In this document: positions 11,039-22,599 of the stretch, piece by piece | Numbering within the stretch: position 1 is the stretch's first letter | Layout: every line of letters starts with the position of its first letter | Assembly: GCA_032433765.1 (NCBI GenBank) | Contig: JAVIAB010000008.1 | Coordinates: 43,450,261-43,514,260, forward strand | Length of the DNA stretch: 64,000 nt | Direction: 5' to 3' | DNA from: Megaustenia siamemsis | Taxonomy: Eukaryota > Mollusca > Gastropoda > Stylommatophora > Ariophantidae | Program-made: the position numbers and the translations under genes | Notes under the pieces: generated by a model | Told to the model about the DNA's origin: nothing | The model's input: only the letters and a program-made list of their open reading frames with translations | Databases searched by the model: none

Positions 11039-12022
11039 TTTCACCATTAACTCCGGAGTAAGACAAGGCTGCGTGCTTTCCCCCCATACTTTTCATCACA
11101 TATATGGACAATATATGCAAATTAGCATGCCCAATCAAAGGAAATATACCAACACGGATGATAACAAACGATAACACAAAAGAGAACGAAATATACGTAC
11201 CAGAAAACAACAGAAGAGAGGATGAAATAAATAAAATACTATTTGCAGACGACCAAGTTCTGATACATGAAACAACTGAGGACCTACAAGAACATATCAA
11301 CAGGCTAAACAATACTTGCAAACAATACAACATGAAGATCAACATAAGCAAAACCGAAGTAATGGCAATAGCGAGAAAGAAAGAAAAACTAAATATTATA
11401 ATAGATAATACGTCTTTGAAGCAAGTTGACAATTTTAAATATCTGGGTAGCACGTTAACACAAGACAATAACCATGAGACCGAGATAGATATAAGGTGCA
11501 ACAAAGCAAGCCAAGTTATAGGCCAAGTATCAACACTATTGAAAAACAAAGCAATAACTACGGAAGCAAAAAGGACAATATACAAATCAATTTTCCTACC
11601 AACTCTGTGCTATCAGTGCCAGAATTGGACGCTGGACTCTAGAACAATAAGAAAGATAACGACCACCAAAATGAAATGTGTCAGAAGAATGACAGGAAAC
11701 AGCTTAAGGGACAGAGTAAGAAACACTGACCTGAGGAAGAAACTCGAAATTGAACCAGCCATCGAATACATAAAGAAACAACAGATAAACTGGTTCGGCC
11801 ACATAACAAGACAAAAAGAACTAACAATGAATCAAAGAGCCATAAACAAACACTACGAAAACGCCAGGTTAAGAGGAAGACCGAGAAAGAGATGGATAAA
11901 GGGAATACTAGAGTCACTAGGAGGAATAACATCAGAAGAGGCCAACAGAAGAGCAAACAATCGCAGATTGTTTCTCCCCTCGACGCCAACGGCAGCAGAG
12001 GAAGGATAGAAGAAGAAGAAAC
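11039..12022 (+). mobile_element. Inner L-A LINE copy with RT catalytic motif
   Basis: 5'-truncated element beginning within the reverse transcriptase at FTINSGVRQGCVLSP (11041-11085). A one-base shift follows. A 301-residue open frame (11104-12009) carries MDNICKLA, the catalytic ILFADDQVLI motif (11242-11253 encodes FADD), INISKTEVMAIA, FKYLGSTLTQDNN, PTLCYQCQNWTL, RRMTGNSLRDRVR, QINWFGHITRQKE, RGRPRKRWIKGILESLG and EEANRRANNRRLFL. It ends at a GAAGAAGAAGAA tail. This is the youngest and best-preserved LINE frame in the window. It lacks the endonuclease and RT fingers, so it cannot be active. Confidence 0.85.
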
Positions 12023-12160
12023 GAGAAGAGAACAACTGGAATATATTGAAACAACTGGACAAATTGAGGGACGAAGAGATAGAGGAAAGCAAGGCGAAAA
12101 GATACCAGACAGTTTAAGAGAATGGCATGGCAGAAGGTCAACAACAGAAATGATAAATAA

Positions 12161-12207
12161 CTCTCCACAACTTTCGATCTTTCGTCGAGATCGAAAGTTG
12201 TAGAGAG
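12161..12207. other. Inverted duplication (hairpin) inside L-B
   Basis: CTCTCCACAACTTTCGATCT at 12161-12180 and AGATCGAAAGTTGTAGAGAG at 12188-12207 are reverse complements with one mismatch, separated by 7 nt. Other L-B copies (45285-45310, 26275-26300, 62160-62185) have only one arm, so the duplication is specific to this copy. Confidence 0.85.
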
Positions 12208-12608
12208 ACATGATCACCTACGCCAGCAGGCCCGGTACTTGATGATGATGATGATGATGCTGATAGAATATAAAGAAAGAACCGATAAAATGGTTTAGCC
12301 ACGTGACAAGGCAGAAAGATCAAAACACAACACAACGAGCCTTAACTAAACGTGAGAACACCATGACAAAAGGCCGACCACGAAAAAGATGGATCGACGG
12401 AATACTGCAAACGCTAGTAAAAATAACAGCAGCAGAGGCGAACAGAAGAGCAAAAGACCGCAAATTATATCTCCACTCGACGCTGAAAGGCAAACGAGGG
12501 AAAAAAAAAGAAAAAGAAGAAGATATTAATGAGGTCAGTCGAAGATCAAGGAAAGTCATTATCCCAAACAGTAAGAAAGATACTACTCAACCCGTCTTTG
12601 TTATGGGT

Positions 12609-13972
12609 GGAAGCCTCCGCTCCACTGGATTGCTAAAAGCCTCCACTCTACTGGATTGCTAAAAGCCTCCGCTCTACTGGATTGCTAAAAGCCTCCAATC
12701 TATTGGATTGCTAAAAGCCTCAGCTCTACTGGATTGCTAAAAGCCTCCAATCTATTGGATTGCTAAAAGCCTCCGCTCTACTGGATTGCTAAAAGCCTCC
12801 CTCTACTGGATTGCTAAAAGCCTCCAATCTATTGGATTGCTAAAAGCCTCCGCTCCACTGGATTGCTAAAAGCCTCCAATCTATTGGATTGCTAAAAGCC
12901 TCCGCTCTACTGGATTGCTAAAAGCCTTCGCTCTACTGGATTGCTAAAAGCCTACAATCTATTGGATTGCTAAAAGCCTCAGCTCTACTGGATTGCTAAA
13001 AGCCTCCAATCTATTGGATTGCTAAAAGCCTCCGCTCTACTGGATTGCTAAAAGCCTCCAATCTATTGGATTGCTAAAAGCCTCAGCTCTACTGGATTGC
13101 TAAAAGCCTCCAATCTATTGGATTGCTAAAAGCCTCCGCTCTACTGGATTGCTAAAAGCCTCCCTCTACTGGATTGCTAAAAGCCTCCAATCTATTGGAT
13201 TGCTAAAAGCCTCCGCTCCACTGGATTGTTAAAAGCCTCCAATCTATTGGATTGCTAAAAGCCTCCGCTCTACTGGATTGCTAAAAGCCTTCGCTCTACT
13301 GGATTGCTAAAAGCCTCCAATCTATTGGATTGCTAAAAGCCTCAGCTCTACTGGATTGCTAAAAGCCTCCAATCTATTGGATTGCTAAAAGCCTCCGCTC
13401 TACTGGATTGCTAAAAGCCTCCGCTCTACTGGATTACTAAAAGCCTCCAATCTATTGGATTGCTAAAAGCCTCCAATCTATTGGATTGCTAAAAGCCTCC
13501 GCTCTACTGGATTGCTAAAAGCCTCCGCTCTACCGGATTGCTAAAAGCCTCCGCTCTACTGGATTGCTAAAAGCCTCCGCTCTACTGGATTGCTAAAAGC
13601 TTCCACTCTACCGGATTGCTAAAAGCCTCGGCTCTACCGGATTACTAAAAGCCTCCACTTTACCGGATTACTAAAAGCCTCCACTTTACAGGATTACTAA
13701 AAGCCTCCACTTTACCGGATTGCTAAAATGTCCGTTCTACTGGATTGCTAAAAGCCTCGGCTCTACCAGATTACTAAAAGCCTCCACTTTACCGGATTAC
13801 TAAAAGCCTCCACTTTACCGGATTACTTAAAGCCTCCGCCTTACCGGATTGCTTAAAGCCTCCGCCTTACCGGATTACTAAAAGCCTCCGCCTTACCAGA
13901 TTACTAAAAGCCTCCACTTTACCGGATTACTTAAAGCCTCCGCCTTACCGGAATGCTAAAAGACTATCCCCA
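12609..13972 (+). repeat. 26-bp minisatellite with higher-order structure, about 52 units
   Basis: The unit is CTCCGCTCTACTGGATTGCT plus AAAAGC. Alternate units carry AATCTATTGG instead of GCTCTACTGG. A short unit (CCTCCCTCTACTGG) recurs at about 12796 and 13159, and the intervening order of variants repeats after it, indicating a block of about 14 units (about 362 bp) that was duplicated. The right third shifts to TTTACCGGATTACT variants. Confidence 0.95.
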
Positions 13973-13984
13973 AACATCAAGATA

Positions 13985-14814
13985 AATTTTACCCAGAAAA
14001 CCCACAACGTAAACAGACATAGATACGCCATCTTGGCCGTGGCGTCAGATGGATAAACTCGTGTTCAAATAAATGGACGCTAGTTCAGGGAGGTGAGATA
14101 AGATTGAGGATAGTTTTTTTTTTTTTTAAATAAAGGCAGTGGATGGCAAAGAGCATCTTTAACAAAATGAAGAGCATACTGTATCAGAACTAAAATAATA
14201 ATAAACGAAATGCTATTGTCAGTGTTTTCCTCTACAAAGAAACATTTTTACTGGACATCTATCAATCCATCCAATAACAACAGAAAATCGTAACACACCT
14301 GGCGGCTAAAGCAATGTCTGGTTATGTACTGATACCGTCAGGATCGAGTTTACAGAAACGCGTTTTGGACTGTGCCGACTGAGAAAAAAAAAATCCCTTG
14401 TTATTGTGTACTCAGTATTCTTGTATGGCACAGAAAACTCATAGACATTAATTAAGGAAACAGAAAGAAAATGAACCATCTTCAGATGAAGATTCAAAGA
14501 TGAATGAGAAGAATGTTGTTGGACAATAAAGAAAACAAAAGACGTTTGGAAACAACTGAAATGAAGTAAAGACAATTTGAACAAAGGAAATTACTTTTTT
14601 TTAATACAAAAAATGTGCAATAACGTGCAGAAAGTCACCTTGGAAGGCTAAATGCAGGACATGTGTCGAACAAAACTAAAGTGGGCTAACAATATTACAA
14701 GTTGGACTGCAGAATCCACGATAACCGTTGTAGAAAACGACAGAATGAAACGGCAGTCAGTGGTAATTAAGCTTCAATGATGGAAATATTGCATAGAACT
14801 GGTAGTGAGGCAAA
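13985..14814. other. No gene recognised
   Basis: Spacer between the 26-bp and 43-bp arrays. A 92-codon minus-strand frame (14306-14584) shows no recognisable domain and no context. Confidence 0.5.
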
Positions 14815-15535
14815 TACTTGATAGCCCCCTGTAAAGCTGAGGATAATGATGAACATAAAAATGATAGGCCGCTGTAAAACTGAGGATAATGATGAACATA
14901 AAAATGATAGGCTGATGTAAAACTGAGGATAATGATGAACATAAAAATGATAGGCCGCTGTAAAACTGAGGATAAATATAAACATAAAAATGATAGCCCC
15001 CTGTAAAGCTGAGGATAATGATGAACATAAAAATGATAGGCCGATGTAAAACTGAGGATAATGATGAACATAAAAATGATAGGCCGCTGTAAAACTGAGG
15101 ATAAAGATAAACATAAAAATGATAGGCCGCTGTAAAACTGAGGATAATGATGAACATAAAAATGATAGGCCGATGTAAAACTGAGATAATGATGAACATA
15201 AAAATGATAGGCCGATGTAAAGCTGAGAATAATGATGAACATAAAAATGATAGGCCGCTGTAAAACTGAGGATAAAGATAAACATAAAAATGATAGGCCG
15301 CTGTAAAACTGAGGATAAAGATAAACATAAAAATGATAGGCCGCTGTAAAACTGAGGATAAAGATAAACATAAAAATGATAGGCCGATGTAAAACTGAGG
15401 ATAATGATGTACATAAAAATGATAGGGCGATGTAAAACTGAGGATAATGATGAACATAAAAATGATAGGGCGATGTAAAGCTGAGGATAATGATGAACAT
15501 AAAAATGATTGGCCGCTGTAAAACTGAGGATAAGG
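14815..15535 (+). repeat. 43-bp minisatellite, about 17 units
   Basis: The unit is AGGCCGCTGTAAAACTGAGG plus ATAATGATGAACATAAAAATGAT, with GATAAAGATAAAC and CCGATG variants arranged in blocks. The minus strand lacks stops, producing three overlapping frames of MFIIILSFTSAYHFYV type. These hydrophobic repeats are array translations. Confidence 0.95.
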
Positions 15536-16154
15536 ATGAAAAGAAAAAAATATTTAAAATGGTACGGTTACATCTTTACGTTGGTGGAGGACAACACAAA
15601 CGGCATTGCGGCTCATTTTCCTTACCAGTTATTTTCTGTATTCAAGTTTCTGTGCAGTTTTAGTTTGTTTATTTACATTTTTGTGTCCGTTGTTCCCCAA
15701 CTGAAGGCCTATTGAACCACAACGTCGTTTCTACTTTATGTTCTCTCTCACCTGCGTAAAGATAACGTTATTTTTTTTTTACCCTACAACCGGCAATCCA
15801 CGAGACTCATTTATTGCTGTCTTTCCAAAACTTGCATTTGATCATCGCCGTGTGATTTAATGCTGAACGTTTCTGGTCTCTAAAGATGGTCCATTGTAAT
15901 ATTTGTCGTTATGCTATTTCGTCTTGAAAACGTGGATCTGTGCACAGTGCCGAAGTTGACAAAGAGACTAAAGATATGAACTTTCGGCCCGACACATTCA
16001 TCTTGGCAGGCACTTTAACTGACATAGCGCAGGCTCCAACGTTATCACGGTAATCTTTAGTCGCACTTGACAGCTCTAGAACACTCTGGGAATTTTTGCC
16101 CGAGATTGTCATCGTGTCTGTAATATTTATGCGCATATTTATTATATATGTCAA
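15536..16154. other. Spacer with a CTGAAGGCC motif and a RepD trace
   Basis: Contains a second copy of the CTGAAGGCCTA..AACGTCG block at 15690-15727 and a weak minus-strand RepD trace (ACTTTCGGCCCGACACATTC) at 15980-16000. Otherwise no gene recognised. Confidence 0.45.
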
Positions 16155-18405
16155 CAACTCAGCTATCTGTGTCAATTGCTCAAATCATTTATGCCAACTG
16201 CTCAACTCTTCTATGACAGCAGCTCAACTCATCTATGCCAACTGCTCAATTAATTTATGCCAACAGCACACCGCATCTACTCCCACGGTACAACTCATCT
16301 ATACCACCTGCACAACTCATCCACGCCAACTGCTCAACTCTTCTATGAGAGCAGCTCAACTCATCCACGCCAACTGCACAACTCATCCGCGCCAACTGTA
16401 CAACTCATCCGCGCCAACTGCATAACTCATCCACGCCAACTGCACAACTCATCCGCGCCAACTGCACAACTTATCCGCGCCAACTGCACAACTCATCCGC
16501 GCCAACTGCACAACTCATCCGCGCCAACTGCACAACTCATCCGCGCCAACTGCACAACTCATCCGCGCCAACTGCACAACTCATCCACGCCAACTGCACA
16601 ACTCATCCACGCCAACTGCATAACACATCCACGCCAACTGCACAACACATCCACGCCAACTGCATAACACATCCACGCCAACTGCACAACACATCCACGC
16701 CAACTGCACAACTCATCCACGCCAACTGGACAACTTATCCACGCCAACTGCACAACACATCCACGCCAACTGCACAACACATCCACGCCAACTGCACAAC
16801 ACATCCACGCCAACTGCACAACACATCCACGCCAACTGCACAACACATCCACGCCAACTGCACAACACATCCACGCCAACTGCACAACACATCCACGCCA
16901 ACTGCACAACTCATGCACGCCAACTGCACAACTCATGCACGCCAACTGCACAACTCATGCACGCCAACTGCACAACTCATGCACCCCAACTGCACAACTC
17001 ATCCACGCCAACTGCACAACTCATCCACGCCAACTGCACAACTCATCTACAACCACGACACAACTCATCTACAACCACGACACAACTCATCTACAACCAC
17101 AACACAACTCATCTACAACCACGACACAACTCATCTACAACCACGACACAACTCATCTACAACCACGACACAACTCATCTACAACCACGACACAACTCAT
17201 CTACAACCACGACACAACTCTTCCACGCCACAACTCTTCTACGCCAACTGCACAACTCATCTACAACCACGACACAACTCTTCCACGCCACAACTCTTCT
17301 ACGCCAACTGCACAACTCATCTACAACCACGACACAACTCATCTACAACCACGACACAACTCATCTACAACACCGACACAACTCATCTACAACACCGACA
17401 CAACTCATCTACAACACCGACACATCTCATCTACAACCACGACACAACTCATCTACAACCACGACACAACTCATCTACAACCACGACACAACTCATCTAC
17501 AGCCACGACACAACTCATCTACAACCACGACATAACTCATCTACAGCCACGACACAACTCATCTACAACCACGACACAACTCATCTACAACCACGACACA
17601 ACTCATCTACAACACCGACACAACTCATCTACAACCACGACACAACTCATCTACAACCACGACACAACTCATCTACAGCCACGACACAACTCATCTACAA
17701 CCACGACATAACTCATCTACAGCCACGACACAACTCATCTACAACCACGACACAACTCATCTACAACCACGACACAACTCATCTACAACCACGACACAAC
17801 TCATCTACAACACCGACACAACTCATTTACAGCCACGACACAACTCATCTACAACACCGACACATCTCATCTACAGCCACGACACAACTCATCTACAACA
17901 CCGACACAACTCATCTACAGCCACGACACAACTCATCTACAACCACGACACAACTCATCTACAACCACGACACAACTCATCTACAGCCACGACACAACTC
18001 ATCTACAACCACGACACAACTCATCTACAACCACGACACAACTCATCTACAACCACGACACAACTCATCTACAACCACGACACAACTCATCTACAGCCAC
18101 GACACAACTCATCTACAACCACGACACAATTCATCTACAGCCAGGACACAACTCATTTACAGCCATGACACAACTCATCTACAGCCACGACAGAACTCAT
18201 CTACAGCCACGATACAACTCATCTACAGCCACGACACAACTCATTTACAACCACGACATAACTCATCTACAACCACGACACAACTCATCTACAGCCACGA
18301 CACAACTCATCTACAACCACGACACAACTGATCTACAACCACGACACAACTCATCGACGCCCACGACACACATTATCTACGCCCACGACACACCTCATCT
18401 ATCCA
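16155..18405 (+). repeat. 22-bp minisatellite in two phases, about 100 units
   Basis: The left part (16155-17045) is CAACTCATCCACGCCAACTG plus CA; the right part (17045-18405) is CAACTCATCTACAACCACGA plus CA. Both are 22 bp with the same CAACTCATC core, so they are sister variants of one array with a sharp switch near 17045. Around 17220-17320 the left type reappears twice in an identical mixed block (TTCCACGCCACAACTCTTCT), marking a block duplication. A 472-codon open frame (16913-18331) is a period artefact. Confidence 0.95.
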
Positions 18406-18800
18406 GCCGGCCTCTTATCAAGGGCAAACAACTATGATAACCCGTCATCGTGCTAACACATCAACAAAAGGACCGTTTGGAAAAAAAAAACATGCGTCCT
18501 TTAAAATTTAATATATGCTAAGTCAATGTTTCCTCCACACTTGAAATGCTATGTTGTATATTGTACTGAAGCTCACATTTGTCAATGATAGACAATAGAT
18601 TTTGTGAACGATGTGACGTCATAACGACAGGCTGCCATAATTCCTCTCACAAGAAAACCCCGAAGAAACCGGAAGTCGTATTTGGGAACCAAAAAAAAAA
18701 AAAAAAAAAACCTGCTACACCTGGCAATAGATTCTGGACTCTTCTAGCCAGTAATGATCGCACCAACCACTCATCCTTCTTTAAAAAATACAACAAACTA
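18406..18800. other. No gene recognised; poly(A) run
   Basis: Spacer with a run of about 20 A at 18691-18710. It may include the decayed upstream part of the L-B fragment that follows. Confidence 0.45.
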
Positions 18801-18970
18801 TTAACTATTAAAATGAGATCGCGGACGACAAAGAGAGAAAATACTGGATAGCTTGGTGTCATGGCATTGAAAACAGTCAACAGAACTGATACGATGTACT
18901 GTTGATAGAAGATTGTGAAAGGGCATGATCGGCTACGCCAATCGGTATGGCACATGATGATTATGATTAA
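18800..18970 (+). mobile_element. L-B LINE 3' end
   Basis: Matches the better copy at 49870-50125 base by base over ACGACAAAGAGAGAAAATACTGG, ending in a GGTATGGCACATGATGATTATG tail. The coding frame (DRGRQREKILD, then WHGKQSTIEL, VDRRLW) is broken by indels here. The ATG-type tail marks the element's 3' end. Confidence 0.65.
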
Positions 18971-18974
18971 CCAT

Positions 18975-19640
18975 TAAAAAGAAAAACTCGCACACAACAA
19001 CAGAGAAACCAAATAAAGTTACCTTTAAAATAAGTTTATTAATAACGTAATCCGCGAAGCAAAAACACGGAATTCCCCTAATACAAATATAGCAAAATTA
19101 AAGAATTACTTATATATATTAAAGAATTAAATTTTATTATAATTTTGTTAGAATGGACTCTCCGAAAGACCATTAAATGAAATCACTACCTACAATTTCA
19201 CACAAAAAATATATATTGATAATAAGTTTTTATCTCCGTGAATATTCCACAATGAAATTTAATTTATAATTTATATAGAATGTAGGTATATAATTTATAT
19301 ATATATATATATTACTTAGGTACGCAACAGCCTAGGGGTTCTAACTATTATACTCTATTCAATGTGCTCATTCTTTCGAGCGAGCAACTTTTAATGCAAA
19401 CATTATCGGATGAAATATAAATAAACATATAATATCAAACATCAATGTATTAGGAAAATATGTAAAGTATAGCCACCAAAGAACGTGTCTGCGCCTGTGA
19501 AATGTCCGCTAGGTGCGCTATCAACAACAACAATCTACGGCCGGCCTACGTGATAAGTGGCGTGCGACCTGACAGAGCGGTTTGGGTGCGGAAAGGGGCA
19601 TTTTTAACTGACGACAAATAGTCTCTGGTAAACTCTGGTT
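18975..19640. other. No gene recognised
   Basis: AT-rich sequence with short TA runs (for example near 19300). Nothing identifiable. Confidence 0.5.
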
Positions 19641-19998
19641 AGTAAGAGTCAGCCCTACTGGGAGATACTTGTCTTAATAGGAAAGTACAGAAATACAATT
19701 TATTCCCGAGCTGTTCCAGTATATAAACCACTGGAAACTATACTATTCGTGCAGTTGTGTCCTATAGATGTTTGTCTGCAACACAAGTATTCAGCCCTAC
19801 TGAGAGATACTTGTCTTAATAGGAAAGTACAGAAATACAATTTATTCCCGAGCTGTTCCAGTATATAAACCACTGGAAACTATACTATTCGTGCAGTTGT
19901 GTCCTGTAGATGTTTGTCTGCAACACAAGTATTCAGCCCTACTGAGAGATACTTGTCTTAATAGGAAAGTACAGAAATACAATTTATTCCCGATCTGT
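19640..19998 (+). repeat. 142-bp tandem repeat, 2.4 units
   Basis: AGCCCTACTG starts at 19651, 19793 and 19935. Units are almost identical and include CAGTATATAAACCACTGG. The right edge breaks off within the third unit at CCCGATCTG. Confidence 0.9.
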
Positions 19999-20059
19999 GA
20001 TCGTAACCCTCCCTATGTTATAGTCATGGGAAAACCTGTGTGAAAGACATCGCCCAAGA

Positions 20060-20170
20060 TAGCTAATTTTTTAGTTAGCTCAGTGGCATTGTTCCCTAGC
20101 GTTCGGCTTCCCGTGGCGTGGCGTGGCGCAGTGCCAAGGAGTACGGGTTCGATCCTGCTTCTGACCACAT
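20060..20170 (+). mobile_element. tRNA-like Pol III promoter remnant (possible SINE)
   Basis: TTAGCTCAGTGG (A-box-like) near 20074 and GGTTCGATCCT (B-box-like) near 20147 lie about 70 bp apart with a GTGGCGTGGCGTGGCGC stutter between them. The spacing is too long for a tRNA gene and there is no cloverleaf. It is probably a decayed tRNA-derived SINE. Confidence 0.4.
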
Positions 20171-20439
20171 ATTATATTCTTTGTTTTTTTTCCTGATGTT
20201 TATTTGTCTTTTTTTTTTTTAGTTTTGTAAAACATACCTCTTCCTCCCATGATTCGCATTTTTAACTGGTTGTTTTTGGGGTCGGTAGTTGACTTTACAC
20301 AGACCACTGGTTAAATTTGTTCTATCTTAATGTTTTAATTGCCTTCCTTATGTCAAGCCAGTAATAGTAAAGGATACCTCTGTAAATAATTTAAATTTGA
20401 GTAGAAGTTAATGCTCACTTCAGTAATGGACTTTAATTA

Positions 20440-20625
20440 TACCTGTAGAAAATACAAGGTAAAAGAGGCAGACCAAGACTAACATAGACGAGTAACATAA
20501 AATAGATCAACAAGTCAGCCTATGACAACCTGCACTATCAAAGCAAGAGGCGGAACGGAATGGCGCTCCATCCGTGGCCAACCTTCGATGCGGAGGCGGC
20601 ACTTAATGATGATATTTGTAGTAGG
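20440..20625 (+). mobile_element. L-C LINE 3' end
   Basis: GGTAAAAGAGGCAGACCAAG, then an AATGGCGCTCCAT block and GATGATGATATTT-type tail match the longer L-C copies at 39755-40475 and 46738-47192. Reading frame fragments: KRGRPRLT. It is 5'-truncated. Confidence 0.65.
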
Positions 20626-20939
20626 AATGTTGATTTTGATTTCCACTTCGCCTTTCCCCTACATCTAATCTTAGATTCATTCCTTTCGGTATCTTCCATC
20701 TATTACATTTCTCTTTCTTCTTTTACTCATTTTCATATGAATTTGTTCTTCCTCACTTCCTCTATTACACAGCTTCGCTTTTCCTTTCTTCTCTTACATC
20801 CATGTTTTTTTCTCATTACCGTTCTACTACCATATTTCTCCTTTTGCGTACTCTCTATCGCTATTTCTTATTACGTTAACCCCGCCCCCTCATCCACCTC
20901 TCTCTCCATTTCTTCAGTTACGATTTATCTATCTCTCCC

Positions 20940-20953
20940 TATCTCTCTTCACA

Positions 20954-20999
<46 letters not shown>

Positions 21000-21860
21000 T
21001 CTCATTACATTTCTCCATTCTGTCTCCCCCCTCCACTATTAAATCTCCTTAAATCTCTCTTATTTTCCTCATTACATTTCTCCTTTCTCTCTCTCTCTTC
21101 GACTGAATTTCACCTTCATATCTCTCTCTCTCTCTCCCATTGCATGTCACTGTTATCTCTCCTTCTTTGATTACATGTACTCCCTCCCCCACTCACCCTC
21201 GTCCATTACATTTCTCCTCTCCTCTCGCTCTCTTTCTTCCATTACATGTACCCCCACTCTCCCTCTCCCATTATATGTACCCCACACTATCCCTCTTCCA
21301 TTACATTTATCCTCTCGCTCTCTCTCTTTCTTCCAATAGATGTACCCCCACTCTCCCTCTTCCATTACATATCTCCTTTCCTCTGACTCTCTCTCTTTCT
21401 TCCATTACATGCACCCCCTCCCCCAATCACCCTCTTCCATTACATTTTTCCTCTCCTCTCGCGCGCGCTCTCTCTCTTTCTTCCATTACATGTACCCACC
21501 CCTCCCCCTCCAATCACTCTCTTCAGTTACATTTTTCCTCTCTTCTCGCTCTCTCTTTCTTCCATTACATGTACCCCCCGCCCTCCCTCTTCCATTACAA
21601 GTATCCCCTCTCTCTCTCGTTCTTTCTTCCATTACAAGTACCCCCTTTCCCTCTTTCATTACATATCCCCCTCCCCCTCTTCCATTACATTTCTCCTCTC
21701 GCTGTCTATCTTTCTTCTATTACATGTAGCCCTCCCCACCCTCCCTCATTAATTACATTTCTCCTCTCGTTTTTTCTCTCTTTCTTCCATCACATTTTAC
21801 CCTTTCTCTCTCGCTTTCCCACATTACATTATACAATCTTTTCTTTCTTAATTTCCTTCT
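20940..21860 (+). repeat. CT-rich array with TTCCATTACATGTACCCC units
   Basis: A (CT)n run at about 20957-21000 is followed by irregular repeats of CTCTCTTTCTTCCATTACAT with CCCCC blocks. The 293-codon plus-strand frame (21140-22021) is Ser/Pro/Leu low-complexity translation, not a gene. Confidence 0.85.
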
Positions 21861-22045
21861 CATACTGCCCTCCTCCACCACCTCTCCCATCTCATCCTTG
21901 CTATTCCCACTTTTCTCCCCTTTCAGCTCTATCTTATCCGTATTATTCTTATCCCTTTTCTCCAACCTTCTCCTCTCAATTTTCTTATCTTTTCTTCTTA
22001 CCTTCATTCACATTCTCGTAATTATACTCATCTCCTTCTTCTTAC

Positions 22046-22314
22046 TATTTTCCATCTTTTATCCTTTCATAAAATAAGACACAATTAATATTTTCCATCT
22101 TTTATCCTTTCATAAAATAAGACACAATTAATATTTTCCATCTTGTATCCTTTCATAAAATAAGACACAATTAATATTTTCCATCTTGTATCCTTTCATA
22201 AAATAAGACACACTTAATATTTTCCATCTTGTATCCTTTCATAAAATAAGACACAATTAATATTTTCCATCTTGTATCCTTTCATAAAATAAGACACAAT
22301 TAATATTTTCCATC
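22046..22314 (+). repeat. 43-bp tandem repeat, about 6.3 units
   Basis: The unit is ATTTTCCATCTTGTATCCTT plus TCATAAAATAAGACACAATTAAT. Units are nearly identical, with CTTTTATC in the first two and CTTGTATC afterwards, and one CACTTAAT variant. Unrelated in sequence to the other 43-bp array. Confidence 0.95.
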
Positions 22315-22599
22315 AGTTTATGAAAGCAGTGCGGTCTTGGTAGATCTAAACTGATATTTCCAAAAGACAGACGGTTTCTCATTTTGCTTATTACTAATTT
22401 CCCAAAATGCCGTTATTATAATTTTGTTTTCACCAAAACTATCCACAGTTCCTTGTGATATGAAATGGAACCACTCTTAATAAATATCCATGGCAAGAAT
22501 TAGGAGCAGAGTGTGTTGGAGTTGGGAAGACTGCAGAAAGTTAAAGATATCTATTGACACTCATTACATCTGTTTCCCCGTTACAGCAGAATGTTCACT
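22315..22599. other. No gene recognised
   Basis: Spacer between two arrays without identifiable features. Confidence 0.5.

Larger units (their letters stand above)
10901..12262 (+). mobile_element. L-B LINE copy (middle layer), itself interrupted
   Basis: The left half (10901-11038) reads LRIPWAAKKSNENVLKEPK and ELISNIRKKQSSFFGPVMRRE. The right half (12023-12262) continues at RREQLEYIETTGQIEGRRDRG, then EKIPDSLREWHGRRSTTEM, and ends in a (GAT)n tail at about 12238-12260. The two halves are separated by an L-A copy, and GAGAAGGGAACA (11027-11038) is repeated as GAGAAGAGAACA (12023-12034). Only the C-terminal part of the element is present. A 20-bp inverted duplication at 12161-12207 disrupts its last codons. 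Confidence 0.75.
10725..12530 (+). mobile_element. Outer L-A LINE copy interrupted by nested insertions
   Basis: The left half (10725-10900) reads PTLCYQCQFWTL, TEM and RMTGNSLRYK-type segments plus a KKLGI..PAIE block. The right half (12263-12530) resumes with the KEPIKWF.HVTRQK block, KGRPRKRWIDGIL, EANRRAKDRKLYL and an A/GAA-rich tail. Together they make one L-A 3' end, split exactly where an L-B copy sits. The flanks share ATAGAAAATA (10891-10900) and ATAGAATATA (12263-12272), a likely target duplication with one difference. Frameshifts show that it is dead. Confidence 0.75.

Noticed and set aside
14757..15500. 247-codon hydrophobic minus-strand frame that looks membrane-like
   Set aside because: Three overlapping versions exist in different phases, as expected from a stop-free 43-bp unit.
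16913..18331. 472-codon plus-strand frame
   Set aside because: Pure 22-bp array; three overlapping phases are open because the unit contains no stops.
20060..20170. tRNA gene
   Set aside because: Box spacing of about 70 bp and a GTGGC stutter are incompatible with a tRNA.
20560..22021. Ser/Pro/Leu-rich frames of 160 and 293 codons
   Set aside because: Low-complexity CT-rich repeats with no domain.
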